DNA of 64,000 nt from an uncultured Dorea sp. (GCA_910578865.1 CAJTRM010000005.1:78745-142744); one strand, 5' to 3'. Shown: positions 53,515 to 61,937, numbered from the stretch's first letter. Notes: a model not told the origin generated them from the sequence alone. Program-made: numbers and translations.

Positions 53515-54138
53515 ATGAGTAAAATGACAAGTGTAAATGGGGCAGCAGGAAGTAAGGTCAGGATGATGGCACAGATTGGTATGTTGTCAGCCATTGCGGT
53601 TGTGCTGATGCTGTTTGAGGTGCCGCTTCCGTTCGCACCTTCGTTTTATGAGATTGATTTCAGCGAGGTTCCGGTGCTGGCAGGGTGTTTTGCTATGGGG
53701 CCTGCGGCAGGCGTCAGCATAGAATTTATTAAGATTCTTTTGAATTTTGCCATCAACGGCACTGTGACGGCAGGAGTCGGAGAGGCGGCTAATTTTCTGA
53801 TCGGCTGTGCGCTGGTATTGCCTGCGGGAATCATCTATAAGAAAAAGCGTACACGTACAGGAGCCATTGCGGGGATGGTCACAGGGACTTTATTTATGAC
53901 GTTCGTCGGCTGCTTTCTGAATGCTTTTATACTGCTTCCTGCTTATGCGAAAGCGTTTGGCATGCCGATTGATGTCCTGGTAGAGATGGGAACGGCAGTC
54001 AACAGACATATTACAGGGGTGTCTACATTTGTAATATTCGCGGTAGCTCCGTTTAATCTGTTAAAGGGGACGGCGGTGTCTTTGATCGTATTTTTGATCT
54101 ACAAGAAGATCAGTCCTGTGTTCAGGATGGGAAGATAG
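53515..54138 (+). CDS. ECF transporter S component, RibU-like
   Basis: A 207-residue protein with about five to six membrane helices. FEVPLPFAPSFYEIDFSEVPVLAGCFAMGPAAGV is typical of RibU riboflavin-binding S components. It needs the shared ECF ATPases and EcfT, which are not encoded here. The ATG at 53515 follows GGAGAGAAAG. The 50-base gap before it is too short for an FMN riboswitch, so it may be read from the sugar-importer transcript. Confidence 0.85.
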   Translation: MSKMTSVNGAAGSKVRMMAQIGMLSAIAVVLMLFEVPLPFAPSFYEIDFSEVPVLAGCFAMGPAAGVSIEFIKILLNFAINGTVTAGVGEAANFLIGCALVLPAGIIYKKKRTRTGAIAGMVTGTLFMTFVGCFLNAFILLPAYAKAFGMPIDVLVEMGTAVNRHITGVSTFVIFAVAPFNLLKGTAVSLIVFLIYKKISPVFRMGR

Positions 54139-54151
54139 GTTTGATATGAAG

Positions 54152-54185
54152 AAAGCAGGGCTGTCAGGACGGCAGCCCTGCTTTT
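54152..54185. terminator. Bidirectional terminator
   Basis: AAAGCAGGGCTG (54152-54163) pairs with CAGCCCTGCTTT (54173-54184), flanked by A and T on the two sides. It lies between the RibU-like gene and the minus-strand VOC gene and includes the latter's stop. Confidence 0.8.
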
Positions 54186-54567
54186 AACAGTAATCGCAGT
54201 TGTTTGCCGGACAGATTTCAATCCAGTAGCCGTCAGGGTCATTGATAAAATAGATGCCCATGCCGGGATTTTCAAAACATACACAATCCATTTCTTTGTG
54301 AAGCGCCAGGGCAGCATCCATATCGTCTACCTGCATGGCAAGATGAAATTCATTGTCCCCCAGATCATATGGACGGTCCATATCCCGAAGCCAGGTGAGT
54401 TCCAGAGTGTGAGGTGTGGTCTGGTCTCCCATGAATACCAGCTTGAAACTTCCGTCCTGTGCTTCTTTTTCTCTTGTGACAGTAAGGCTCAGTGCCTTTT
54501 TGTAAAATTCTACAGATTTCTGAAGATCTGCAACATTGATGTTGTTGTGGTAAAAATTAAATTTCAT
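54184..54567 (-). CDS. VOC-fold protein (glyoxalase I-like)
   Basis: A 127-residue vicinal-oxygen-chelate protein. The first module begins MKFNFYHNNINVADLQKSVEFYKKALSL with the His metal ligand, and the last module has YFINDPDGYWIEICP with the Glu ligand; HTLELTW and FHLAMQVDD supply the other two. This ligand set fits lactoylglutathione lyase-like enzymes. The ATG at 54567 follows AGGAGGAATTCAT; the frame extends upstream without a start signal. Confidence 0.87.
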   Translation of the reverse strand: MKFNFYHNNINVADLQKSVEFYKKALSLTVTREKEAQDGSFKLVFMGDQTTPHTLELTWLRDMDRPYDLGDNEFHLAMQVDDMDAALALHKEMDCVCFENPGMGIYFINDPDGYWIEICPANNCDYC

Positions 54568-54780
54568 ATGAATTCCTCCTAGGATAGTTAATACAGCATA
54601 ATATATTTTACCATGAAAGTATGAGAAAAGTAATAGTGAATCGGGAAAAAAGTATATCATCAGTGGCGTGCGGAAAAAAGATATGATACAATGATAACGG
54701 CAGTATACAGACGGTGATCTGTACAGCGCAGTTAAGGACGGTTGTAAAACGGTACAGACGGAAAAAAGGAGGGCAATGTG

Positions 54781-55302
54781 ATGCCGGTAAAAGTAGAAGT
54801 GAAGATGGATGTTCCGTCGATGGTAGATTTTATGCTTTATCATATATATACCAGCAGGACAGGAGTGCTGACGATTGCACTTGGTGCGCTGAATATAGGG
54901 CTGACGATTGCATTTGCCATGAAAAGAGAGTTCTTGTATATGGTATTGTTTTTTATGTTTGCATTTGTTATTCTGGGAGTGTTTCCGTATATGATACGAA
55001 TACGGGTGGAGAAGCAGATGCAGCATTCCAGAAGACTCGGAATCCCGGTGACATATGAATTTTCTGATGAGGGAATCGTCACCACGACGCCGGACGACAG
55101 CGGTAAGGCTTCCTGGAAGGTATTTAAACGTGCGGTTTCCAGAAAGCGGATTCTGATATTGTATGATGCGTCAAAGCAGGCAGTCATCCTTCCGGTGGAT
55201 CAGATTCCGGACACCTATACACAGATTGTGGATCTGATCTATAAAAACATGCCGGCTCCTGCAGTGAGGATTCATCGGCTGGATCGTAAAAAAGGATTTT
55301 GA
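54781..55302 (+). CDS. YcxB-like membrane protein
   Basis: A 173-residue protein with two adjacent membrane helices at about residues 29-70 (VLTIALGALNIGLTIAF, LYMVLFFMFAFVILGVFPYMI). The soluble C-terminal domain (about 85-150) resembles the YcxB C-terminal fold (YEFSDEGIVTTTPDDSGKASWKVFKRAV). Function unknown. AAGGAGGG precedes GTG-ATG. It runs into tsaE with a 20-base gap. Confidence 0.72.
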   Translation: MPVKVEVKMDVPSMVDFMLYHIYTSRTGVLTIALGALNIGLTIAFAMKREFLYMVLFFMFAFVILGVFPYMIRIRVEKQMQHSRRLGIPVTYEFSDEGIVTTTPDDSGKASWKVFKRAVSRKRILILYDASKQAVILPVDQIPDTYTQIVDLIYKNMPAPAVRIHRLDRKKGF

Positions 55303-55322
55303 TCCGGCAGAAAGGTTTTAGT

Positions 55323-55748
55323 ATGGTCATAGAAACCAATAACGAAAAAGAAACATATGATCTCGGACATAAATTAGGACAGGCGGCGGAGGCAGGGACC
55401 GTTTACTCCCTTGTGGGAGATCTGGGAGTGGGAAAAACGGTATTTACAAAGGGTCTTGCAAAAGGCCTTGGTATAGAAGAACCCATAAGCAGCCCTACAT
55501 TTACCATTGTCCAGGTCTATGAGGAAGGGCGTCTGCCCTTTTATCATTTTGATGTGTACAGGATTGGGGATATCGAAGAAATGGACGAGATCGGGTATGA
55601 GGATTACGTCTATGGGGAGGGTGTCAGCCTGATTGAATGGGCGGACTTGATCTCGGAAATACTGCCTGTGCACTATACAGAGATTAAAATAGAAAAGAAT
55701 CTTGAAAAAGGATTTGATTATCGGAGGATCAGCATATGCGAATATTAG
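55323..55748 (+). CDS. tsaE: tRNA t6A synthesis ATPase TsaE
   Basis: A 141-residue P-loop ATPase with Walker A GDLGVGKTVFTKG (about residues 33-45) and the TsaE-typical SSPTFTIVQVYEEG and FYHFDVYRI. It drives the TsaB-TsaD complex, which adds threonylcarbamoyl to A37 of ANN-decoding tRNAs. The ATG at 55323 follows AGAAAGG. It overlaps tsaB by 13 bases. Confidence 0.95.
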   Translation: MVIETNNEKETYDLGHKLGQAAEAGTVYSLVGDLGVGKTVFTKGLAKGLGIEEPISSPTFTIVQVYEEGRLPFYHFDVYRIGDIEEMDEIGYEDYVYGEGVSLIEWADLISEILPVHYTEIKIEKNLEKGFDYRRISICEY

Positions 55749-56482
55749 CTTTGGACAGCTCCGGGCTGGTGGCAAGTGTAGCTGTGGCAGAGGAAGAGGA
55801 AGGAACCTCAGATGCCCGGACTGTAGCAGAATACACGGTTAATTTCAAAAAAACACACTCTCAGACGCTGCTCCCTATGCTGGATGAAGTGGCCAAAATG
55901 ATCGAACTGGATTTGCATACAGTCGATGCCATTGCAGTGGCGGCAGGGCCAGGGTCGTTTACCGGTCTCAGAATTGGCTCGGCTACAGCCAAAGGATTAG
56001 GGCTTGCACTTCATAAGCCGCTGATCCACATCCCGACGCTGGAGGGGCTTGCATATAATCTGTGCGGCGTAAGCGGACTGATCTGCCCCATTATGGATGC
56101 AAGAAGAGGGCAGGTGTATACGGGGATCTACCGGATTGACAGTTCCTGCATCATAGAGGTGGTGGAGGATCAGATGGCGGTGGATATTGAAGAACTGGGC
56201 AGAAAGCTGTGTGAATACGGAGAAAGGGTTACCTTTTTAGGAGACGGAGTTCCTGTATTCCGGGAGGCGCTTGAGGGGCAGATTATGGCAGGGTATGATA
56301 TTGGGTTTGCCCCGGCAAATATGAACAGACAAAGGGCGGCTTCTGTCGCAGCTCTTGCGCTTCAGTATTATAAAGCCGGAAGGACAGAGACAGCGGCAGA
56401 ACATCAGCCGGATTATCTGAGGGTATCTCAGGCAGAAAGAGAAAGAAAGGAGAGGCTGGGCCATGATCAGATTTCAATGTGA
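55736..56482 (+). CDS. tsaB: tRNA t6A synthesis protein TsaB
   Basis: A 248-residue ASKHA-fold partner of TsaD. Landmarks are ILALDSSGLVASVAV at the start, AGPGSFTGLRIGSATAKGLGLAL (about residues 72-94) and PIMDARRGQVYTGIY. It overlaps tsaE in front and the threonine aldolase gene behind by 20 bases. Confidence 0.94.
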   Translation: MRILALDSSGLVASVAVAEEEEGTSDARTVAEYTVNFKKTHSQTLLPMLDEVAKMIELDLHTVDAIAVAAGPGSFTGLRIGSATAKGLGLALHKPLIHIPTLEGLAYNLCGVSGLICPIMDARRGQVYTGIYRIDSSCIIEVVEDQMAVDIEELGRKLCEYGERVTFLGDGVPVFREALEGQIMAGYDIGFAPANMNRQRAASVAALALQYYKAGRTETAAEHQPDYLRVSQAERERKERLGHDQISM

Positions 56483-57497
56483 TTACGCAGAAGGAGCACA
56501 TCCTTCTATATTAAAACGGATGGAGGAAACAAATTACGAACAGACGGTGGGATACGGCAATGATCCTTACTGTGAAAGTGCCCGTAAGAGGATCAGGGAG
56601 GTGTGTAAGGCTCCTGAGGCAGATGTGCATTTTCTTATTGGGGGAACGCAGGCGAATTTTACAGTGATCAGTTCTGTTTTGCGGCCGCATCAGGGAGTCG
56701 TGTCAGCGGTTACAGGGCATATCAATATACATGAAACAGGCGCCGTTGAAGCGACGGGGCATAAGGTTATCCCGCTTCCCAGCGAAGACGGAAAGATTAC
56801 GTCTGCCCAGGTGAGGCAGCTGTGTGAAGAACACTGGCAGGATGCAGACCATGAGCATATTGTACAGCCGGGGATGGTTTATATTTCTCATCCGACAGAG
56901 AACGGAACTCTGTACAGTAAAGAAGAACTTCAGGAGATGAAGCAGGTTTGCCGGGAATTTGAGATTCCGTTATTTATGGACGGAGCAAGAATGGGGTATG
57001 GTCTCATGTCGGAGGCGGCAACACTTACGCTTGCGGATATTGCAGAACTTACAGATGTGTTTTACATCGGCGGCACAAAGGTGGGAGCGCTTTTCGGAGA
57101 GGCAGTGGTGATTACGAATCCTTCCTTGAAGAAGGATTTCCGCTATCTGATCAAACAGCATGGGGGAATGCTTGCCAAGGGAAGGCTCCTTGGGCTTCAG
57201 TTTGATACTTTATTTACGGAAGGATTATATTTTGAACTTTCCGGACATGCAGATGCCCTGGCTATGCGTCTGAGGGAAGCTTTTGTGAAAAAAGGGTATA
57301 GGCTTCGTTATGATTCTTATACGAACCAGCAATTTCCGATTCTCCCGAATGAGCACCTGAAGGCTTTGAAAGAAAAATATTCTTTCGGTTTCTGGGAGAC
57401 GGTGGACGAGGCTTCTTCGGCTGTCCGCTTCTGTACAAGCTGGGCTACCAGAGAGGAGCATGTGGAGGCACTGATCCGGGACATCGAGGCGTTGTAG
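56463..57497 (+). CDS. Low-specificity threonine aldolase-like PLP enzyme
   Basis: A 344-residue fold-type I aminotransferase-like protein. Segments GGTQANFTVI (phosphate-binding) and DGARMGYGL are visible, and the lysine of YIGGTKVGALFGE is the probable PLP anchor. Members split L-threonine or allo-threonine to glycine and acetaldehyde. The gene sits inside the tsaE-tsaB...tsaD group and overlaps tsaB, which is notable because threonine is a t6A precursor; a functional link is only inferred. Confidence 0.9.
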   Translation: MIRFQCDYAEGAHPSILKRMEETNYEQTVGYGNDPYCESARKRIREVCKAPEADVHFLIGGTQANFTVISSVLRPHQGVVSAVTGHINIHETGAVEATGHKVIPLPSEDGKITSAQVRQLCEEHWQDADHEHIVQPGMVYISHPTENGTLYSKEELQEMKQVCREFEIPLFMDGARMGYGLMSEAATLTLADIAELTDVFYIGGTKVGALFGEAVVITNPSLKKDFRYLIKQHGGMLAKGRLLGLQFDTLFTEGLYFELSGHADALAMRLREAFVKKGYRLRYDSYTNQQFPILPNEHLKALKEKYSFGFWETVDEASSAVRFCTSWATREEHVEALIRDIEAL

Positions 57498-57571
57498 GCC
57501 GCCGGTTTGCCGACTGCCGAAGAACGGTATGCAAAACGTAAGATATCCTGCCCGCTGAGAGCAGGTGATAA

Positions 57572-58072
57572 ATGAATAGAAAGCTGGTAGAAAAAGTGGA
57601 GATCCTGATTTTGAATGAGGAGGATGCCGTCAGAATAGCAGAGCTGGAGCAGGCTGTGTTTCCCGATCCATGGAGCTTAAAGAGCCTGCAGGAAACGCTT
57701 GTGCAGAGACAATATGTGAATCTGGGCGCGTGGAAAGATGGGAATCTTGTGGGCTATCTCTTATTTTCTTATGTGCTGGATGAAGGCGAGATCGTCAGAG
57801 TGGCTGTGGCTCCTGAAATGAGACGTGCAGGGGTTGCCACTGCCTTGCTTCTGGAACTGGAACAGTTATGTGAAGAAATGCAGATTGGGAAGGTTATGCT
57901 GGATGTAAGAGAGCATAATGAGGCGGCAAGGGCATTTTATCTTGCAAATGGATTTAAGCAGGACGGAGTCCGCAAAAATTTCTATGGGAATCCGCCGGAG
58001 GATGCTGTGCTAATGAGCCGATGCTCTGGGAAACAGATGGCAGGCCTGTCAGCAGTTCCCACTAGGAATTGA
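57572..58072 (+). CDS. rimI: Ribosomal protein alanine N-acetyltransferase RimI
   Basis: A 166-residue GNAT. The acetyl-CoA motif VRVAVAPEMRRAGVATALLLELEQ (about residues 71-94) and the motif VREHNEAARAFYLANGF match RimI, which acetylates ribosomal protein S18. RimI is commonly next to tsaB in Firmicutes. GAGCAGGTG lies before the ATG. Confidence 0.9.
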   Translation: MNRKLVEKVEILILNEEDAVRIAELEQAVFPDPWSLKSLQETLVQRQYVNLGAWKDGNLVGYLLFSYVLDEGEIVRVAVAPEMRRAGVATALLLELEQLCEEMQIGKVMLDVREHNEAARAFYLANGFKQDGVRKNFYGNPPEDAVLMSRCSGKQMAGLSAVPTRN

Positions 58073-58142
58073 CGATACGGCCGGTTATAATATAGGCGTA
58101 GCAAAGAAAAAGAAGTGGAAAGATACTTGCAGGAGGAATTGT

Positions 58143-58376
58143 ATGCGCCAATATAATACAGAATTAAAAGAGACAAAAGAAATGAGCAGGATCATCTGTA
58201 ATAAATGTGGGAAAGAGATTCCGGTCATCGGAGGGGTTCCCTCGGAGGATACGCTGGAAGTGGAAAAACGCTGGGGCTATTTTTCAAAGAAGGACAACCA
58301 GCTGGATCGGTTTGATCTCTGTGAGGATTGCTATGATGAGCTGGTGGAGAGTTTCAGGATTAAACTAAGAAATTGA
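58143..58376 (+). CDS. Small zinc-ribbon-like protein, 77 residues
   Basis: A small protein with two CxxC pairs, ICNKCGK (about residues 19-25) and LCEDCYDEL (about 59-67), which could form one zinc site. The rest is charged and soluble. AGGAGGAATTGT gives a strong ribosome site. Function unknown. It lies 8 bases before the RNase Z-like gene, so the two are likely co-transcribed. Confidence 0.75.
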   Translation: MRQYNTELKETKEMSRIICNKCGKEIPVIGGVPSEDTLEVEKRWGYFSKKDNQLDRFDLCEDCYDELVESFRIKLRN

Positions 58377-58384
58377 GGTAAGAT

Positions 58385-59293
58385 ATGTTAGATGTATGTT
58401 TGTTAGGAACAGGAGGTATGATGCCGCTGCCGTACCGGTGGCTTACGTCGCTTATGGTCAGATATAACGGCAGCAGCCTGCTGATCGACTGCGGGGAGGG
58501 AACGCAGATCGCTATTAAAGAGAAGGGATGGAGTTTTAAGCCGATTGATGTGATCTGCTTTACTCATTATCATGGGGACCACATCAGCGGGCTTCCGGGG
58601 CTGCTCCTTACAATGGGAAATGCAGACCGTACGGAGCCGTTGACCCTGGTTGGGCCAAAGGGGCTGGAACGGGTGGTAAATGCCCTGAGGGTGATCGCGC
58701 CTGAACTTCCGTTTCCTGTCAAATATATTGAGATCCATGAGCCGGAAGAGACATTTGAAATGAATGGCTACCGGCTGAGGGCATTTCGCGTGAACCATAA
58801 TGTTACCTGTTACGGTTATACGGTTGAGATTGACCGGGCAGGCAAATTCGATGTGGAAAGAGCCAGTGCAGCACAGATTCCCAGGAAATACTGGGGAGTT
58901 CTGCAGGGAGGCGGTACGGTAGAACTTGAGGGGGAGACATACACTCCTGATATGGTGCTGGGGCCTGCAAGGAAGGGGATCAAGGTCGCGTATTGCACTG
59001 ACACAAGGCCGACAGATTCCATCAGAAAAAATGTCAGGCATTCGGACCTTTTCATATGCGAGGGAATGTACGGCGAGAAGGATAAGCTGAAAAAGGCAAA
59101 AGAATACAAGCATATGACGTTTTATGAGGCTGCTGAGATTGCAAAAGAGGCAGAAGTAAAGGAAATGTGGCTGACTCATTACAGCCCGTCCCTGACCAGG
59201 CCTGAGGAATATATGGAGGAAGTACGGGCTATTTTCCCCGGTTCGGTTGCGGCAAAAGACAGGCGTTCTGTAGAATTGGTGTTTTCGGACTAG
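58385..59293 (+). CDS. Ribonuclease Z-like MBL-fold nuclease
   Basis: A 302-residue protein of the RNase Z family, which trims tRNA 3' ends. The zinc motif FTHYHGDHISGLPGLL is at about residues 58-73. AFRVNHNVTCYGY (about 138-150), YCTDTRP (about 202) and WLTHYSPS (about 260) carry the remaining ligands. The short tRNA-binding exosite of typical RnzA is not obvious, so another substrate is possible. Its TAG stop is in the terminal repeat of a small palindromic remnant. Confidence 0.85.
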   Translation: MLDVCLLGTGGMMPLPYRWLTSLMVRYNGSSLLIDCGEGTQIAIKEKGWSFKPIDVICFTHYHGDHISGLPGLLLTMGNADRTEPLTLVGPKGLERVVNALRVIAPELPFPVKYIEIHEPEETFEMNGYRLRAFRVNHNVTCYGYTVEIDRAGKFDVERASAAQIPRKYWGVLQGGGTVELEGETYTPDMVLGPARKGIKVAYCTDTRPTDSIRKNVRHSDLFICEGMYGEKDKLKKAKEYKHMTFYEAAEIAKEAEVKEMWLTHYSPSLTRPEEYMEEVRAIFPGSVAAKDRRSVELVFSD

Positions 59294-59326
59294 TGTGCTG
59301 ACTGAATATAATGCGGTCAGCACACT
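59290..59326. repeat. 37-bp remnant of the 166-bp palindromic repeat
   Basis: The first 13 bases (CTAGTGTGCTGAC) of the element at 50194-50359 are joined directly to its last two dozen bases (TGAATATAATG onward). This makes an 11-13-bp stem with a short loop. It looks like an internal deletion derivative. Confidence 0.8.
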
Positions 59327-59408
59327 GGTTCCGGGAACGGTCTGCCGCTGAGGGAGAAGGATGGGCTGAGATGCGGCATATGAAAAGTGAGGAATGAGGC
59401 AATGGGTT

Positions 59409-60437
59409 ATGAGTAAAGACGAAGAAATATTGATTCTGGCAATTGAGAGTTCCTGTGACGAGACGGCAGCGGCGGTGGTGAGAAACGGGAGAGAGGTTCT
59501 GTCAAATGTTATTTCATCCCAGATAGATCTCCATACGCTGTATGGCGGTGTTGTTCCGGAGATTGCATCCAGAAAGCATATTGAGAAGATCAACCAGGTC
59601 ATAGAAGCGGCGCTGCTGGAAGCCGGAGTGGCTCTGGAGGATATAGATGCCATTGGCGTAACCTATGGGCCGGGGCTTGTAGGCGCCCTCCTGGTGGGGG
59701 TGGCGGAGGCAAAAGCGATTGCCTATGCGGCAGGAAAGCCTTTGATAGGCGTCCATCACATTGAGGGACATATTGCAGCTAATTTTATTGAACATAAAGA
59801 ACTGGAGCCTCCGTTTTTTTCTCTGGTGGTATCGGGGGGACATACTCATCTTGTCCGGGTGAAGGATTATGGGCAGTTTGATATTATCGGACGCACCAGG
59901 GATGACGCGGCCGGCGAGGCATTTGATAAGGTGGCAAGGGCGATTGGTCTGGGATATCCGGGCGGTCCGAAGATTGACAGGGTGGCAAAAGAAGGGAACC
60001 CGGATGCCATTGCATTTCCCCGCGCCCATGTAGAGGATGCTCCGTATGATTTCAGCTTCAGCGGCGTAAAGTCGGCAGTACTGAATTATATTAACAGCTA
60101 CAGGATGAAGGGGGAGGATTACTGCCAGGCAGATGTGGCGGCTTCCTTTCAGAAGGCAGTGACGGATGTTCTGGTAGCAAATGCCATGCATGCAGTGGAG
60201 GAGTATGGTGTGGATCGGTTTGCGATCGCAGGCGGTGTGGCGTCAAACAGTGCCCTGCGGGAAGCAATGAGAAAGGCCTGTGAGGAAAAAGGTGTGGAGT
60301 TTTACTACCCTTCTCCTGTATATTGTACAGACAATGCGGCTATGATAGGCGCAGCTGCCTACTATGAATACAGGAATGGTACAAGGCATGCATGGGATCT
60401 GAATGCCGTGCCGAATTTAAAACTGGGCGAGCGGTAG
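59409..60437 (+). CDS. tsaD: tRNA N6-threonylcarbamoyladenosine transferase TsaD
   Basis: A 342-residue ASKHA-fold enzyme that transfers threonylcarbamoyl to A37 of tRNA. The iron ligands VHHIEGH (about residues 115-121) and the late YCTDNAAMIG Asp are present, as are IESSCDETAAAVV and SGGHTHLV. Start at 59409 is preferred; an ATG at 59394 is in frame. With tsaB and tsaE nearby, only tsaC is missing from this window. Confidence 0.95.
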   Translation: MSKDEEILILAIESSCDETAAAVVRNGREVLSNVISSQIDLHTLYGGVVPEIASRKHIEKINQVIEAALLEAGVALEDIDAIGVTYGPGLVGALLVGVAEAKAIAYAAGKPLIGVHHIEGHIAANFIEHKELEPPFFSLVVSGGHTHLVRVKDYGQFDIIGRTRDDAAGEAFDKVARAIGLGYPGGPKIDRVAKEGNPDAIAFPRAHVEDAPYDFSFSGVKSAVLNYINSYRMKGEDYCQADVAASFQKAVTDVLVANAMHAVEEYGVDRFAIAGGVASNSALREAMRKACEEKGVEFYYPSPVYCTDNAAMIGAAAYYEYRNGTRHAWDLNAVPNLKLGER

Positions 60438-60457
60438 TATTCGGGGAGAAGAAGCGT

Positions 60458-61204
60458 ATGAAGATCAGGGGTAAACAACATTGTACGGCAGTTGTGCTGT
60501 CGGCCGGTCAGGGAAAACGGATGGGAACTTCTATGCAGAAACAGTATATTGAACTGCAGCGGAAGCCGGTAATCACACATACACTGTCCGCATTTCAGGA
60601 TTCGGATATCATAGATGATGTGATTCTTGTGGTGGGCGCCGGTCAGGAGAAGTATGTAAGAGAAGAGATTGTCCGGAGGAATCATTTTACGAAGGTCCGG
60701 GAGATGGTGCCGGGAGGAGAAGAACGGTATGCATCTGTCTGGTGCGGATTGAAAGCGTTCAGGGACGGAGGATACTGTGATGGATATCCGGAAAACTATA
60801 TATTTATCCATGATGGGGCAAGGCCTTTTGTTAGTGAAGAGATTCTGGAACGCGCCTATGAAACAGTATGTGTGCACAGGGCCTGTGTTGCAGGTATGCC
60901 AAGCAAGGATACAGTGAAGCTGGTGGATGACGGACTGCTTGCGGTCAGCACTCCACAGAGAAAGTATATGTGGGCAGTACAGACTCCTCAGGTATTTGAA
61001 GCTTCTCTGATTATTGAGGCATATTCCAGACTGATGCGGGAAGAATATATTAATGTAACGGATGACGCCATGGTTGTAGAACAGATGATGGACATACCGG
61101 TGAAGCTTTTTGAGGGATCTTATGAGAATATTAAGATCACGACGCCTGAAGATCTGGATATTGCAAGATTGTTTTTATCCCGGAGAGCGGACCAAAAAAC
61201 ATAA
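60458..61204 (+). CDS. ispD: 2-C-methyl-D-erythritol 4-phosphate cytidylyltransferase
   Basis: A 248-residue nucleotidyltransferase of the MEP isoprenoid pathway. Motifs are AVVLSAGQGKRMGTSMQKQYIEL (about residues 11-33), FIHDGARPFV (about 113-122), and TPQ plus VTDDAMVVE near the end. It joins CTP with methylerythritol phosphate. The ATG at 60458 follows CGGGGAGAAG; the frame begins earlier inside tsaD. Confidence 0.93.
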   Translation: MKIRGKQHCTAVVLSAGQGKRMGTSMQKQYIELQRKPVITHTLSAFQDSDIIDDVILVVGAGQEKYVREEIVRRNHFTKVREMVPGGEERYASVWCGLKAFRDGGYCDGYPENYIFIHDGARPFVSEEILERAYETVCVHRACVAGMPSKDTVKLVDDGLLAVSTPQRKYMWAVQTPQVFEASLIIEAYSRLMREEYINVTDDAMVVEQMMDIPVKLFEGSYENIKITTPEDLDIARLFLSRRADQKT

Positions 61205-61222
61205 CAAAAGATAAATTATCTA

Positions 61223-61251
61223 TTGACGCAGAAATTGTTGTGTGATAAAAT
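61223..61251 (+). promoter_or_regulatory. Promoter of tRNA-Ser(UGA)
   Basis: TTGACG (61223-61228) and TAAAAT (61246-61251) are 17 bp apart, about 39 bases before the tRNA. Confidence 0.65.
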
Positions 61252-61289
61252 ACAACTTGTCGTTGGAAGAAATGACAGCATGAATATGT

Positions 61290-61375
61290 GGAGAGGTATC
61301 GAAGTGGTCATAACGAGGCGGTCTTGAAAACCGTTTGTCCGAGAGGGCGCGTGGGTTCGAATCCCACCCTCTCCG
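61290..61375 (+). tRNA. tRNA-Ser(UGA)
   Basis: A class II tRNA of 86 nt. GGAGAGG (61290-61296) pairs with CCTCTCC (61368-61374), with discriminator G. The anticodon loop CTTGAAA gives anticodon TGA at 61325-61327. There is a long variable arm, and GTTCGAATC is the T loop. CCA is not encoded. Confidence 0.95.
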
Positions 61376-61380
61376 CTCAG

Positions 61381-61409
61381 AAAAGTTTTGCGAGAGCAAA
61401 ACTTTTTTT
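61381..61409 (+). terminator. Intrinsic terminator after tRNA-Ser(UGA)
   Basis: AAAGTTTTGC pairs with GCAAAACTTT around GAGA, followed by a run of T. Confidence 0.85.
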
Positions 61410-61490
61410 AATTCTTTTTTTGTCTGCTGCGGGTATTATGTTAAAAAATTATCCTGCCCGTATAGCCGTGTGATGCGAGGAGTATTGTGC

Positions 61491-61937
61491 ATGAAGAAAT
61501 ATTTTTATGAAAACGGAAAAGTAAAAAAGTCTGTCAGAATAATAATTTTGATCATTATTTTCACAATATTACTTGTTGGGGCAACGTATTTATATTATAA
61601 TAGACCAGAGGATAACGTTTGGCTTATTTGTATTATAAGAGAACTGACCGGATATTACTGTCCCGGGTGCGGATCCGGCAGAGCATGTTTTGCTCTTTTG
61701 CACGGACAGTTGTACCAGGCTTTTCGCTTTAATCCGCTGCTGCTCATTTTGTTGCCGTGGCTGGGCCTGTACATCGTCTTGTACTTGTTTCAGTGGGTTC
61801 TGACAGGGGAGGAATGGATAAGCAGACGTATTCCGGTATGGATACCTTATGTTGTGCTGGCTGTACTTATTATATACGGCATTGTACGGAACATAGATGT
61901 ATATCCATTTGTGCTGTTAGCACCTACGAAAGTGTAA
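61491..61937 (+). CDS. DUF2752 membrane protein
   Basis: A 148-residue protein with three membrane helices (about residues 15-37, 83-105 and 118-138). It contains the DUF2752 signature CPGCGSGRACFALLHGQLYQAFRFNPL at about 59-85. The paired Cys may be a redox or metal site; function unknown. The ATG at 61491 follows GAGGAG. The next gene follows at 14 bases, also with a Cys zinc ribbon, and this pairing is common for the family. Confidence 0.82.
   Translation: MKKYFYENGKVKKSVRIIILIIIFTILLVGATYLYYNRPEDNVWLICIIRELTGYYCPGCGSGRACFALLHGQLYQAFRFNPLLLILLPWLGLYIVLYLFQWVLTGEEWISRRIPVWIPYVVLAVLIIYGIVRNIDVYPFVLLAPTKV

Noticed and set aside
54568..55026. N-terminal extension of the VOC protein on the minus strand
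   Set aside because: It lacks any start signal and overlaps the promoter region of the YcxB-like gene; the ATG at 54567 follows AGGAGG.
58403..59653. 416-codon antisense frame over the RNase Z-like gene
   Set aside because: It crosses the repeat and two well-supported genes on the other strand, with no recognisable domain.
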